Shown: positions 1 to 10,115, counted from the first letter of the stretch. The stretch is 64,000 nucleotides of DNA from Tragulus kanchil (GCA_022376925.1 JAIOJX010000001.1:4869501-4933500), one strand, 5' to 3'. Made by a program: numbers and translations. The notes: generated by a model from the letters alone, not told the origin.

Positions 1-667
1 TGATCGAGCATAGCTATGCAACTGTCTTTTTCAGCAGCCAGAATACCTTGCAACAAAGACAGTTCCCTTACCGTGCTGGAGGCGCTTCTGACACGGCCCA
101 AAGTGCCCTGAATCGCCACCTATTTCTAGTCCCGACTCTGCATGCGGCCCTTCCGAATGCAAGATCTGGTTTAGTTTCCGAGGCTCTCGTGAGTGTCAGC
201 GGAGGGTCCCCCACTCCCTCCGGGGCTCTGTCTGCCCTTCCCTCGGCAGTGTCGCCGGCCCACCGTCTCGGCACGCTGAGGACGTGCCCCTGCCTCCGGA
301 TGCCAGGACACAGTCTCCCCTGGCGAGCCTCGGCCGCCTCCACCCCATAGAACGTGCCTGACCCCCTGCACGGGGGCCCGCAGGCTCCCCGACAGGCGCG
401 ACCTTCATGCGGGGCTATCAGACGTGAGGCAGTGGGAGGACAGGGCCAGTGGGGATCTCCTCTGTGGAGTGTGGCTAGGGTGTGCACAGTGTGCCACCCT
501 TCAGCTCCAGGGAGGACTCTGAGGTGTGGGATGGGGCTTCCCTGCGGCGCCTGTCCCCGCGGTTGCCACACCCAGCCCTCCTCCACGGCTGTAGGCTCTG
601 CCCACCCAGGAAAGCGGATCCATCAGTTCAGCTGCTCCGCCGCCAGTTTCAAAGGAGACACGCCACT
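1..667. other. Unassigned flank, moderately GC-rich
   Basis: I see no gene here. Open frames on both strands run through GC-rich sequence and lack recognisable protein motifs. It lies downstream of the minus-strand MAGE gene and ends at the target-site duplication of a SINE. Confidence 0.5.
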
Positions 668-683
668 AAAATCCTACCAGAAG

Positions 684-975
684 GGCTTCCCTGGTGGTCC
701 AGAGGGTAATGACACCGCCCTGCAGTGCAAGGGGCGCCGGTTCGATCCCTGGCCTGGGAAGATCCCACGTGCCGCGGAGCGGCTGGACCCATGTGTCCAA
801 TTACCGAGCCGGAGCTCTGGAGCGCATGCGCCCAGAGCCGGTGCTCTGCGACAACAGAGGCCACCGCGATGGGAGGCCCACACGGGCCAGAGAACAAAGA
901 CGGATGAAAATAGACAAATGAAAGACCAACAGAAGTGGCCTGCCCACTCCCCTCCCTCCCCACCCCACCCCCAAA
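684..975 (+). mobile_element. CHR-type tRNA-Glu-derived SINE
   Basis: The element opens with the ggcttccctggtgg head and carries the ggttcgatccctgg B-box typical of ruminant/cetartiodactyl tRNA-Glu SINEs. The body then has the gagccggagctctggag segment and an A-rich tail. A perfect 16-bp target-site duplication, aaaatcctaccagaag, flanks it at 668-683 and 976-991, so both boundaries are certain. The same subfamily recurs at about 33.2, 38.1, 50.3, 58.4 and 59.1 kb. Confidence 0.92.
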
Positions 976-991
976 AAAATCCTACCAGAAG

Positions 992-1840
992 CTTAGGGGT
1001 GCTCCAACGACATGCCCCAAGACTGAGTAGATGGTGCACCCAACCACTCCCCTCCCCGCCCCCTGGGAAACGTGGGGTGTACTTAGACCAGGTAGTACAA
1101 GCACGTGTCTACCTGTTCTTCACCAAAGCGTACCTTCCCCTCCCGCCCCAGGAAGTTCTTTGAAGACACAAGAGGCACTCCTAACGCACATGTCCCATGT
1201 CAGATGTTCTCCTCTCCCATAGGGTGCCATCGATCGCTCTGGCCGCTGCCACCCTCAGGTTCAGTACCATCCGCTCTCACAGAAGGAGCCCCGGCTTCCC
1301 AAAGCCCTGTCCACCCGGGCGCAGGCGCTGGCACGCGGGTGCTCCACCTGGAGCCCCACCTCCACACCCCGTGTCGCCTGGTTCTGTGGGATGAGGGCCG
1401 TCTCCCCGTCTTCCTTCTGGAACTGTCCCCTAGACCAGTGGAGTGTCCTGCTTCTCCTAGCGTCCCCACTGCTACCACAGGGCAGGGGCTCCGTGAGGGT
1501 CTGGGGTGTAAACAAGCCAGTCAGCGGGGGGCTTATTAAGCCAGATGAATGTTACCTTCCTTTCTTACACAGTAACCTGAAAAAAAATCCATTGAAAAGA
1601 GATAGCTTAGCTATATAAAATGACATAAGCAGCAAGAATTCACCTCAATTGCTTCTTAGTTCTTAATTCTTGCTAAGGAGTTTCATATTTCTAAAACCAG
1701 TTCTATTCCAACTCCATGTAATCTGCTTCAGGGTCACGAAATAAAAAAGTGTGTTCACCATTGCTTTTCCCAAATAACAGAACTCTTGTCCTTGAACTGG
1801 ATACACACACACACTGATCAACATCCTTCACAAAGTTAAC
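992..1840. other. Unassigned sequence downstream of the MAGE gene
   Basis: No coding gene is recognisable. The first part is GC-rich. From about 1540 it becomes AT-rich, with a short CA run near 1803-1812 just beyond the MAGE poly(A) signal. On the minus strand that run gives the GT-rich downstream element expected after a cleavage site. Confidence 0.4.
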
Positions 1841-1849
1841 ACAGTGACG

Positions 1850-1855
1850 TTTATT
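1850..1855 (-). terminator. Poly(A) signal of the MAGE gene (copy 1)
   Basis: The plus strand reads tttatt, giving AATAAA on the minus strand about 150 bases past the MAGE stop codon, followed by GT-rich sequence on the minus strand. The duplicated counterpart is at 2939-2944. Confidence 0.7.
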
Positions 1856-2006
1856 TAGTCTTCTATTAGAACAACCAAAGTTTGAAAGATTCCTAAAGAA
1901 AACAGGTGAATCTCTGTGCGAGTGTAGAAAACAGGAACAAAAGATACCACACCGGTTCCCTCAACTGGCCCGGGCCCTCATTACTGAGAAGGTGGACCTG
2001 ACCTCT

Positions 2007-2846
2007 TCAGACCTGCTGGATGGGGGCCTGGATGGCACCTGGCTGCTGCTCTGGCTCAATGCGCCGCCTCCTCCTCCCTGGTGGGGGTGGGAAGAGCGTG
2101 GCACGCCTTCTGCTGATCCTGTGCAGATACTCCTTGACTTTCCCCTTGGTGGTCTCCTCATAGACTCGAGGACCCCACAGGAACTCGTAGCGAGCAGGGT
2201 CGCTGTCAGGCACCTGCTGGTACTCCAGGTACCCCGCCTGAACCCACACTTGGGTCAGCAGCTCCCTAGGCTCTCCAAACATGAAGTGCCGCATCCCAGG
2301 AAATAACTGCATCATGCGGAGTGATTCCCAGACCTTCTCCTCACAAGCCCGGTCCCCCGCCTCCACAATCAGGCTCAGGACCATCGCCAAGATGCCAGCC
2401 TTGGGCAACCTCTGTCCATTCCTCAGAATCTCAATGAGGGTGAGGTCCAGGCTGGGGACCAGGCTGTATGTGTGCTCCCTGGGATCTACTTCATTCATTT
2501 CCAAGCCAAACACCAGCTGCAGGCACTTAATGGCTTGGTGGAAGACAGTAGGAAAGTGGTTCTGGTCATCCCTTACGAACATACTCAGCATTTCAGCGTG
2601 GGAGGCTAGCTCATTGGCTAGAAACTTGAGCATCAGGTACCACAGCAGCTGAGCTGTCATCATATTCAGACTCTCCTTGAGCAAAGACTCAGCATGGGCG
2701 GCGACAGAGGAGGAAGAAACTGGGGGGAGGGAGGCCAGACACATTAAGGCCTCCTCTGCCTCAGCCCCCAAGAGCGGCACCTTCACCAGGTCCTGGACCT
2801 GGATTGAGCTCTGAAGGTCTTCCTCGGACACGTGGAGCTCATTCAT
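2007..2846 (-). CDS. MAGE-family protein, coding exon copy 1 (279 codons)
   Basis: The product is a MAGE homology domain protein of the MAGE-A type. The family binds RING E3 ubiquitin ligases, and MAGE-A members are mainly expressed in germ cells and tumours. The domain spans about residues 64-235. Landmarks are LLWYLMLKFLANEL (67-80), LQLVFGLE, GEPRELLTQ, the YLEY/VPDSDPARYEF block (187-202) and WGPR. It is preceded by a short N-terminal region. Compared with copy 2 it has V208, T213 and K218 where copy 2 has the more typical MAGE-A residues A, S and M. A one-base difference in a G run near 2085 changes the C-terminus, so this copy ends in an arginine-rich tail after LFPPPPG. It has no upstream exon or promoter of its own, because copy 2 lies between. 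I judge it most likely a redundant assembly copy of the same gene. A genuine tandem paralogue is the alternative. Confidence 0.8.
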   Translation of the reverse strand: MNELHVSEEDLQSSIQVQDLVKVPLLGAEAEEALMCLASLPPVSSSSVAAHAESLLKESLNMMTAQLLWYLMLKFLANELASHAEMLSMFVRDDQNHFPTVFHQAIKCLQLVFGLEMNEVDPREHTYSLVPSLDLTLIEILRNGQRLPKAGILAMVLSLIVEAGDRACEEKVWESLRMMQLFPGMRHFMFGEPRELLTQVWVQAGYLEYQQVPDSDPARYEFLWGPRVYEETTKGKVKEYLHRISRRRATLFPPPPGRRRRRIEPEQQPGAIQAPIQQV

Positions 2847-3047
2847 ACTGATGGCTGGAGTGTTGTCCCCAGTAGGAATGCAGGCAGGGGATTAATGTAG
2901 GCCACAGAACTGGGAAAGAGGAAAGACAAACAGTGACGTTTATTTAGTCTTCTATTAGAACAACCAAAGTTTGAAAGATTCCTAAAGAAACAGGTGAATC
3001 TCTGTGCAGTGTAGAAAACAGGAACAAAAGATACCACACCGGTTCCC

Positions 3048-3932
3048 TCAACTGGCCCGGGCCCTCATTACTGAGAAGGTGGACCTGACCTCTTCAGACC
3101 TGCTGGATGGGGGCCTGGATGGCACCTGGCTGCTGCTCTGGCTCAATGCGCCGCCTCCTCCTCCCTGGTGGGGTGGGAAGAGCGTGGCACGCCTTCTGCT
3201 GATCCTGTGCAGATACTCCATGACTTTCCCCTTGCTGGTCTCCTCATAGGCTCGAGGACCCCACAGGAACTCGTAGCGAGCAGGGTCGCTGTCAGGCACC
3301 TGCTGGTACTCCAGGTACCCCGCCTGAACCCACACTTGGGTCAGCAGCTCCCTAGGCTCTCCAAACATGAAGTGCCGCATCCCAGGAAATAACTGCATCA
3401 TGCGGAGTGATTCCCAGACCTTCTCCTCACAAGCCCGGTCCCCCGCCTCCACAATCAGGCTCAGGACCATCGCCAAGATGCCAGCCTTGGGCAACCTCTG
3501 TCCATTCCTCAGAATCTCAATGAGGGTGAGGTCCAGGCTGGGGACCAGGCTGTATGTGTGCTCCCTGGGATCTACTTCATTCATTTCCAAGCCAAACACC
3601 AGCTGCAGGCACTTAATGGCTTGGTGGAAGACAGTAGGAAAGTGGTTCTGGTCATCCCTTACGAACATACTCAGCATTTCAGCGTGGGAGGCTAGCTCAT
3701 TGGCTAGAAACTTGAGCATCAGGTACCACAGCAGCTGAGCTGTCATCATATTCAGACTCTCCTTGAGCAAAGACTCAGCATGGGCGGCGACAGAGGAGGA
3801 AGAAACTGGGGGGAGGGAGGCCAGACACATTAAGGCCTCCTCTGCCTCAGCCCCCAAGAGCGGCACCTTCACCAGGTCCTGGACCTGGATTGAGCTCTGA
3901 AGGTCTTCCTCGGACACGTGGAGCTCATTCAT
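3048..3932 (-). CDS. MAGE-family protein, coding exon copy 2 (294 codons)
   Basis: This is the same MAGE homology domain protein, here properly connected to its 5' part. The terminal exon begins at 3995 after a pyrimidine-rich acceptor on the minus strand, and the ATG lies 63 bases into the exon. The product has WGPRAYEETSKGKVMEYL where human MAGE-A proteins have WGPRA..ETS..KVLEY, so this copy looks like the sounder version there. One G fewer in the homopolymer near 3173 puts the C-terminus into another frame than copy 1 (glycine- and serine-rich, ending RARAS), so the true C-terminus is unresolved. Human MAGE-A proteins are about 310-430 residues. This one has a shorter N-terminus. Synteny with TMEM185A suggests the MAGEA11/MAGEA8 neighbourhood, but I cannot assign orthology to one human MAGE-A gene. 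Confidence 0.87.
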   Translation of the reverse strand: MNELHVSEEDLQSSIQVQDLVKVPLLGAEAEEALMCLASLPPVSSSSVAAHAESLLKESLNMMTAQLLWYLMLKFLANELASHAEMLSMFVRDDQNHFPTVFHQAIKCLQLVFGLEMNEVDPREHTYSLVPSLDLTLIEILRNGQRLPKAGILAMVLSLIVEAGDRACEEKVWESLRMMQLFPGMRHFMFGEPRELLTQVWVQAGYLEYQQVPDSDPARYEFLWGPRAYEETSKGKVMEYLHRISRRRATLFPPHQGGGGGALSQSSSQVPSRPPSSRSEEVRSTFSVMRARAS

Positions 3933-3994
3933 ACTGATGGCTGGAGTGTTGTCCCCAGTAGGAATGCAGGCAGGGGATTAATGTAGGCCACAGA

Positions 3995-4138
3995 ACTGGG
4001 AAAGAGGAAAGACAAACAGCCTCAGTTGAGAAACCTGCCTGTGGGCAGCCCCGACACAGGCCACTTACGGGTCTCCTCTTGAGGGCTGCTCTTGGGTCTC
4101 ACACGGGCAATCCAACCAGCTGCCTTTCCCCTGCTGAC
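3995..4138 (-). other. MAGE 5' non-coding exon and short intron
   Basis: On the minus strand a pyrimidine-rich acceptor ends in CCAG before 4138. A 70-base exon runs from 4138 to 4069, and a consensus donor (GTAAGTGG) follows. A 73-base intron (4068-3996) ends in a tttcctctttcccag acceptor, and the coding exon starts at 3995. A small non-coding exon followed by a very short intron and a single large coding exon is the usual MAGE-A architecture. Confidence 0.72.
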
Positions 4139-5029
4139 CTGGAGGAGGAAGTGAGGGGGCTCCTCAGGGCGCAGGCAACACCGCCCGCGGTTCCGGGGTG
4201 ACACGGTGGGGGACCGGGGCCTTGTGGGGTCCCGTCTGTTCTGGGATGGGGGCCCTGGTGCGCACTCAGGGCGCACACCTCACCTTGCCTCCTGGCACGG
4301 CCTGCACCTCCTCGGCTCTCTGACCTCGGGACCTCTTCCTAGGCTTTCTTCTCACACGGCTTCCTCCTCGGGAGAGACCTGGAGGGGACACCTCGGGGGT
4401 CGACTGCGGCACCGCCCTGGGCCCTCGGTGCCGGTGGGAGGGCTGCCCTCTGGGAGGTCCCCCGGGTCTGGGGTGGGGGCTCCCTCGTGGGGCTCCCTGG
4501 TAGGGCTCCGCTCTCCCCGGGCCGGGCCTGGACCCTGCCCGCCCTCGGGGGGCCCGCGGGGTCACTCGGGACAAGGCCCGGGGCTGCCCCCACAGCCCCG
4601 CGGGGCCTCGCGCGGGGCCGCACCTGCCCGGGGCCTCCCGCGGCCTCGAGGCTGGGGACCCGCTTGGGCCTCTCCCCGCCCTCCGCGCCCCCCGCCGGGC
4701 CTCCAGCGCGGACCCCGGGAGTGCACCCCGGGCCAGGGCCGCGCGCCCGCTCTGGCCTCCCTCGGGCCCGGGAGTGCGCCCTGGAGCCGCGCCCTGAAGC
4801 CCTCGCCCTCGGCCCGGCGCCTCCCGTCCCCAGGCCGCTCCGCCCGCGCTCAGGAGCCGCCTCCCCCTGCCCTCCGCGGCCGCCTCCCCCTGCCCTCCGC
4901 GCGCCGTCGCCCCAAGGACCCCGCCCGGGGCCCAGCTCTCTCCCCGGACTGGGCTCTGCCCGCCCCGGCCTCCCTTGCATGGAGCCTCAACGCCAGGCAG
5001 GGCCCGGGATCCTCCCGTCCGCCGTGCCG

Positions 5030-5137
5030 AGGCCCCGCCGCCATGTTGAGGCCCCGCCGCCTTCGCCAGGCCCCGCCGCCATGTTGAGGCCCCGCCGCCA
5101 TGCTGAGGCCCCGCGCCTTCGCCAGGCCCCGTCTCCC
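5030..5137 (-). repeat. About 19-bp tandem array with YY1-like motifs
   Basis: About six units share the core aggccccgccgcc. Three of them continue into ATG: gccgccatgttg at 5037-5048 and 5075-5086, and gccgccatgctg at 5094-5105. The reverse complement of the first two is CAACATGGCGGC, a match to the YY1 consensus AANATGGCGGC. Two other units replace the ATG part with cttcgcc. All sites point the same way. Confidence 0.75.
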
Positions 5138-5316
5138 CGAGACCCTGAAGTCAGAGGCTGCGGCGCGCGCTCGTCCCGACCGGGGACCCTCGGCCTGGGG
5201 TTCGATCCCCTGAGGCCTCCCTCGGGGTCCTCACCTTGACCCCGGCTGGGAGCTGGGACCCTCTCCACTCCCCACTGGAGGCACCGCCTGTTACACACGC
5301 CTCAGTGTCTCTGGGG

Positions 5317-5432
5317 CCCGGATGTCCGGAAGTCAGCCCCCAGGCCAGGTCCCCAGTCTGAAGCCCGGATGTCCGGAAGTCAGCCCCACCCGGACCAGTT
5401 CCCCAGTCTGAGACCCGGTGTCGGAAGTCAGG
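5317..5432 (-). repeat. About 48-bp tandem repeat with ETS-like sites
   Basis: cccggatgtccggaagtcag occurs at 5317 and 5364, with a decayed third unit at 5414. The ETS-like ccggaagt is at 5326-5333 and 5373-5380, and a partial cggaagt is at 5422-5428. The spacer ccccagtctga is also repeated (5351 and 5401). Confidence 0.75.
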
Positions 5433-5440
5433 ACAGGCCT

Positions 5441-6040
5441 AGCGTGCTCTTCTGACCCAAGGGTTGCCCAGGGCCAGTGACAGGGGCGGGAATGTGTGGA
5501 GCCAGTCAGTCCTCCCTCAGCACCTCTCCTTTCTCCTGGTAGGAGCTGGGATTCTCACTGCTCCCTAGCTGAGGCCCCGCCTCTTGTCATAATTCCACAA
5601 TGTCTCTGAGACCCCAATGTGGGCGTCAGAACAGGCTGCCAAGTGCTCATCCCACCACAGGGGTCACCCAGGGGTGACAGCTGGGGCACAGATCTTTGGG
5701 GGGGCCCTGCGTCCTCCCTCAGGGCCCTCATCCTGAGCCCTGGCAGATTTGGGGTGCCCCTTGTGTAGGTGGAATGCTGTACCCGCTCAGCAAGGCCTGC
5801 ACTGCCCTGAGAAGCCAGCGGAGTAGTCTGTGGGCTTGACCTCTGGGCTCCCAGCCTGGTGCGTCCCAGGGCTGGGGTGATCGTGCAGTGGGGTTCCTCA
5901 GCCCTCCTTCTGTGCATCATCTTGACTTCCAGCTTTTCTGGGCACTGACCTCTGCTTCTGCCTTTGCTCCCCTTAGAACTCGCCCTCCCTGAGAGGCAAG
6001 CAGGAGGTGGGGCTCATGCCCACAACCATTCCAGGTTTGA
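5441..6040. other. MAGE upstream region with degenerate repeat
   Basis: Two blocks about 195 bases apart (5455-5530 and 5651-5735) share the order gg.t..cccagggg.gtgacag, then a GC-rich spacer, then cctccctcag, which suggests an old internal duplication. There is no coding gene. The region passes into inverted BovB sequence near 6040. Confidence 0.4.
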
Positions 6041-7851
6041 AACAGTGAAAAAGCTCTTTCACGTTGAAGCCTAGGTTGGGGGGTTTTTAATATGACTTCA
6101 GTAGTATGTGAAAGGAGCACATCTGTGTAGTAGTTTGAACACGCTTTGGCCCTGCCCTTCTTTGGAATTGGAATGAGAGCTGACCTTTTCCACTCCTGTG
6201 GCTACTGCTGAGCTTTTCAAATTGGCTGGCATTTTGAGTGTAGCACTTTAACAGCATCATCTCTTAATGTTTGAAATAGATCAGCTGCAATCCCATCACC
6301 TCCAACTAGCTCAGTTCACAGCAATGCTTCATAAGGCCCACTTGATGTCACACCCCAGTGTGTCTGTCTGTAGATGAGTGATCACACCATCGGGGCTGTC
6401 TGCATCATTCAGAAATTTTTGGTATTCTTGCCACCTCTTCTTGATCTCTTCTTGTTCTGTTAGGGCCTTGCTGTTTCTGTCCTTTATGGTGGCCATCGTT
6501 GCATGAAATGTCCCTTTGGTATCTCCAATTCTCTTGAAGAGAACTCTAATCCTTTCACATGCTAGCAAAGTAATGCTCAAAATCCTCCAAGCTAGGCTTC
6601 AACTGTATGTGAACTGAGAACTTCCAGACGTACAAGCTGGATTTAGAAAAGGCAGAGGATCCAGAGATCAAATTGCCAGCATCCACAGGATCATAGAAAG
6701 AGCAAGGGGATTCCAGAAAAGCGTCTATTTCTGCTCCCTTGACTACACTAAAGCCTTTAGGGGAAATGCACCCAGGGGTGACAGCTCCAGTCTTGGGGGC
6801 CTCGTCCTCCCTCAGGGCCCTCATCCTGAGCCCTGGCAGATTTGGGGTGCCCCTTGTGTAGGTGGAATGCTGTACCCGCTCAGCAAGGCCTGCACTGCCC
6901 TGAGAAGCCAGCGGAGTAGTCTGTGGGCTTGACCTCTGGGCTCCCAGCCTGGTGCGTCCCAGGGCTGGGGTGATCGTGCAGTGGGGTTCCTCAGCCCTCC
7001 TTCTGTGCATCATCTTGACTTCCAGCTTTTCTGGGCACTGACCTCTGCTTCTGCCTTTGCTCCCCTTAGAACTCGCCCTCCCTGAGAGGCAAGCAGGAGG
7101 TGGGGCTCATGCCCACAACCATTCCAGGTTTGAAACAGTAAAAAAGCTCTTTCACGTTGAAGCCTAGGTTGGGGGGTTTTTAATATGACTTCAGTAGTAT
7201 GTGAAAGGAGCACATCTGTGTAGTAGTTTGAACACGCTTTGGCCCTGCCCTTCTTTGGAATTGGAATGAGAGCTGACCTTTTCCACTCCTGTGGCTACTG
7301 CTGAGCTTTTCAAATTGGCTGGCATTTTGAGTGTAGCACTTTAACAGCATCATCTCTTAATGTTTGAAATAGATCAGCTGCAATCCCATCACCTCCAACT
7401 AGCTCAGTTCACAGCAATGCTTCATAAGGCCCACTTGATGTCACACCCCAGTGTGTCTGTCTGTAGATGAGTGATCACACCATCGGGGCTGTCTGCATCA
7501 TTCAGAAATTTTTGGTATTCTTGCCACCTCTTCTTGATCTCTTCTTGTTCTGTTAGGGCCTTGCTGTTTCTGTCCTTTATGGTGGCCATCGTTGCATGAA
7601 ATGTCCCTTTGGTATCTCCAATTCTCTTGAAGAGAACTCTAATCCTTTCACATGCTAGCAAAGTAATGCTCAAAATCCTCCAAGCTAGGCTTCAACTGTA
7701 TGTGAACTGAGAACTTCCAGACGTACAAGCTGGATTTAGAAAAGGCAGAGGATCCAGAGATCAAATTGCCAGCATCCACAGGATCATAGAAAGAGCAAGG
7801 GGATTCCAGAAAAGCGTCTATTTCTGCTCCCTTGACTACACTAAAGCCTTT
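5665..7851. repeat. Tandem near-identical duplication 2, period about 1093
   Basis: Copy 1 is about 5665-6758 and copy 2 about 6769-7851, with about 10 bases of filler between. The match covers MAGE upstream sequence and the inverted 5' part of BovB. The main difference is a deletion in the first 50 bases of copy 2, at the junction. Confidence 0.92.
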
Positions 7852-10115
7852 GACTGTGTGGATCACAACCAGTTGGAAAATTCGGAAAGAGGTGGTCATA
7901 CCAGACCACCTTGCCTGCCTCCTGAGAGAGCAACAGTTAGAACTGGACGCTGAACAACAGACTGGCTCCCGAATTGGGAAGGGAGTACATCAAGGCTGTA
8001 TATTGTCACCCTGCTCATTTAACTTGTATGCAGAGTATATCATGCAAAATGTTGGACTGGATGAAGCACAAGCTGGAATCAAGCTTGCTGGAAGAGAAAT
8101 GTCAATCACCTCAGGTATGCAGATGACACCACCCTTATGGCAGAAAGTGAGGAGGAACTAAAAAGCCCCTTGATGAAGGTGAAAGAGGAGAGTAAAAAAC
8201 CTGGCGTAAAACTCAACATTCAAGAAAAAAAAAAAGAAACCCTCAACATTCAAAAAACGAAGATCATGGCATCCAGTACCATCACTTCGTGGCAAATAGA
8301 TGGACAAACAATGGAAACAGTGACACACTTAATTTTCCTAGGCTCCAAAATCTCTGTGGATGGTAACTGCGGTCATGAAATTAAAAGACCCTTGGTCCTT
8401 TGAAGAAAAGCTGTGACAAAGGTTGTGAGTGTATTAAGAAGCAGAGACATCAGTTGCCGACAAACATCCCCCTAGTCAATGCTCTGGTTTGTCCAGAAGT
8501 CATGTATGGGTGTGAACATTGGACCATAAAGAAGATTTAATGCTTTAGAACTCAGGTGCTGGAGAAGACTCTTGAGAGTCCCCTGGACAGCAAGGAGATC
8601 AAACCAGTCAATCCTAAAGGACATCAATCCTGAATATTCATTGGAAGGACTGATGTTGAAGCTGAGGCTCCTATACTTTAGCCACATAATGCAAAGAGCC
8701 AATTCAATAAAAAAAAAAAAGCCCTGATACTGGGAAGACTGAGGGTAGGAGCAGAAGGGAGCTGCAGGCGATGAAATGCTTAGATGGTATCACTGACTCA
8801 ATGGACATGAAATCCCTTTGGTATCTCCAATTCTCTTGAAGAGAACTCTAATCCTTTCACATGCTAGCAAAGTAATGCTCAAAATCCTCCAAGCTAGGCT
8901 TCAACTGTATGTGAACTGAGAACTTCCAGACGTACAAGCTGGATTTAGAAAAGGCAGAGGATCCAGAGATCAAATTGCCAGCATCCACAGGATCATAGAA
9001 AGAGCAAGGGGATTCCAGAAAAGCGTCTATTTCTGCTCCCTTGACTACACTAAAGCCTTTGACTGTGTGGATCACAACCAGTTGGAAAATTCGGAAAGAG
9101 GTGGTCATACCAGACCACCTTGCCTGCCTCCTGAGAGAGCAACAGTTAGAACTGGACGCTGAACAACAGACTGGCTCCCGAATTGGGAAGGGAGTACATC
9201 AAGGCTGTATATTGTCACCCTGCTCATTTAACTTGTATGCAGAGTATATCATGCAAAATGTTGGACTGGATGAAGCACAAGCTGGAATCAAGCTTGCTGG
9301 AAGAGAAATGTCAATCACCTCAGGTATGCAGATGACACCACCCTTATGGCAGAAAGTGAGGAGGAACTAAAAAGCCCCTTGATGAAGGTGAAAGAGGAGA
9401 GTAAAAAACCTGGCGTAAAACTCAACATTCAAGAAAAAAAAAAAGAAACCCTCAACATTCAAAAAACGAAGATCATGGCATCCAGTACCATCACTTCGTG
9501 GCAAATAGATGGACAAACAATGGAAACAGTGACACACTTAATTTTCCTAGGCTCCAAAATCTCTGTGGATGGTAACTGCGGTCATGAAATTAAAAGACCC
9601 TTGGTCCTTTGAAGAAAAGCTGTGACAAAGGTTGTGAGTGTATTAAGAAGCAGAGACATCAGTTGCCGACAAACATCCCCCTAGTCAATGCTCTGGTTTG
9701 TCCAGAAGTCATGTATGGGTGTGAACATTGGACCATAAAGAAGATTTAATGCTTTAGAACTCAGGTGCTGGAGAAGACTCTTGAGAGTCCCCTGGACAGC
9801 AAGGAGATCAAACCAGTCAATCCTAAAGGACATCAATCCTGAATATTCATTGGAAGGACTGATGTTGAAGCTGAGGCTCCTATACTTTAGCCACATAATG
9901 CAAAGAGCCAATTCAATAAAAAAAAAAAAGCCCTGATACTGGGAAGACTGAGGGTAGGAGCAGAAGGGAGCTGCAGGCGATGAAATGCTTAGATGGTATC
10001 ACTGACTCAATGGACATGAATCTGAGCAAGCTCCGGGAAATGATGAAGGACAGGGAAGTCTTTGCAGTCCTTGGGGTCGCAAAGAGTCAGTCATGACTTA
10101 GTGACTGTACAGCGG
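6040..10115 (+). mobile_element. BovB (RTE-type) LINE, 5'-inverted and decayed
   Basis: Plus-strand BovB runs from about 6555 (SKVMLKILQARLQ region) to the 3' end near 10115. It is recognisable by QAGFRKGRG, the LDYTKAFDCVDHN segment, GCILSPC.FNLYAEYIM, the catalytic RYADDTTLMAESEEEL (YADD codons at 8116-8127) and the ..DREAW..-type 3' end. Bases about 6040-6575 are the same element on the minus strand (RVLFKRIGDTKGTFHA, KKRWQEY, DGVITHL), so the 5' part is inverted. Frameshifts and stops make it non-functional. Duplications 2 and 3 inflate its length, and one copy of each overlap should be removed to see the real insertion. Confidence 0.9.
7604..10021. repeat. Tandem near-identical duplication 3, period 1209
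   Basis: Copy 1 is 7604-8812 and copy 2 is 8813-10021, entirely within BovB. The join falls inside the BovB 3' region (after tggacatgaa), where the true continuation tctgagcaag appears only at 10021. The start of copy 1 overlaps the end of duplication 2, so bases around 7604-7851 occur more than twice. Confidence 0.95.

Larger units (their letters stand above)
1841..4019. repeat. Tandem near-identical duplication 1 (MAGE coding exon), period 1086-1089
   Basis: Copy 1 is 1841-2930 and copy 2 is 2931-4019. The junction shows only a few bases of microhomology (acag). The copies are the same apart from a handful of differences, nearly all at 1900-2170 against 2990-3250: small indels, a one-base G-run indel and several substitutions. 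Each copy carries the complete MAGE coding exon and poly(A) signal, but only copy 2 is joined to the upstream exon and promoter. It belongs to the window-wide series of 1.1-kb duplications and is probably an assembly artefact. Confidence 0.93.
4140..5440 (-). promoter_or_regulatory. GC-rich promoter region of the MAGE gene
   Basis: Dense in CpG and lying immediately upstream of the minus-strand MAGE exons. It contains an array of about 19-bp units with YY1-like sites (5030-5137) and an array of about 48-bp units with ETS-like sites (5317-5432). Human MAGE-A genes are driven by ETS sites in CpG-rich promoters and silenced by methylation, so this fits the family. The first exon should lie in this stretch, but I cannot place it. 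Long GC-rich frames through 4206-5239 are compositional. Confidence 0.65.

Noticed and set aside
684..760. tRNA gene, from the B-box in the SINE head
   Set aside because: The ggttcgatcc box belongs to tRNA-Glu-derived SINEs with target-site duplications and A-rich tails. No cloverleaf is intact.
4206..5239. Frames of 293 and 250 codons through the MAGE promoter
   Set aside because: Proline/arginine-rich compositional frames containing a tandem DNA repeat, on the strand opposite the MAGE gene.
7832..9612. BovB reverse-transcriptase frames as host genes
   Set aside because: They are fragments of a decayed LINE with frameshifts, repeated by duplication 3.
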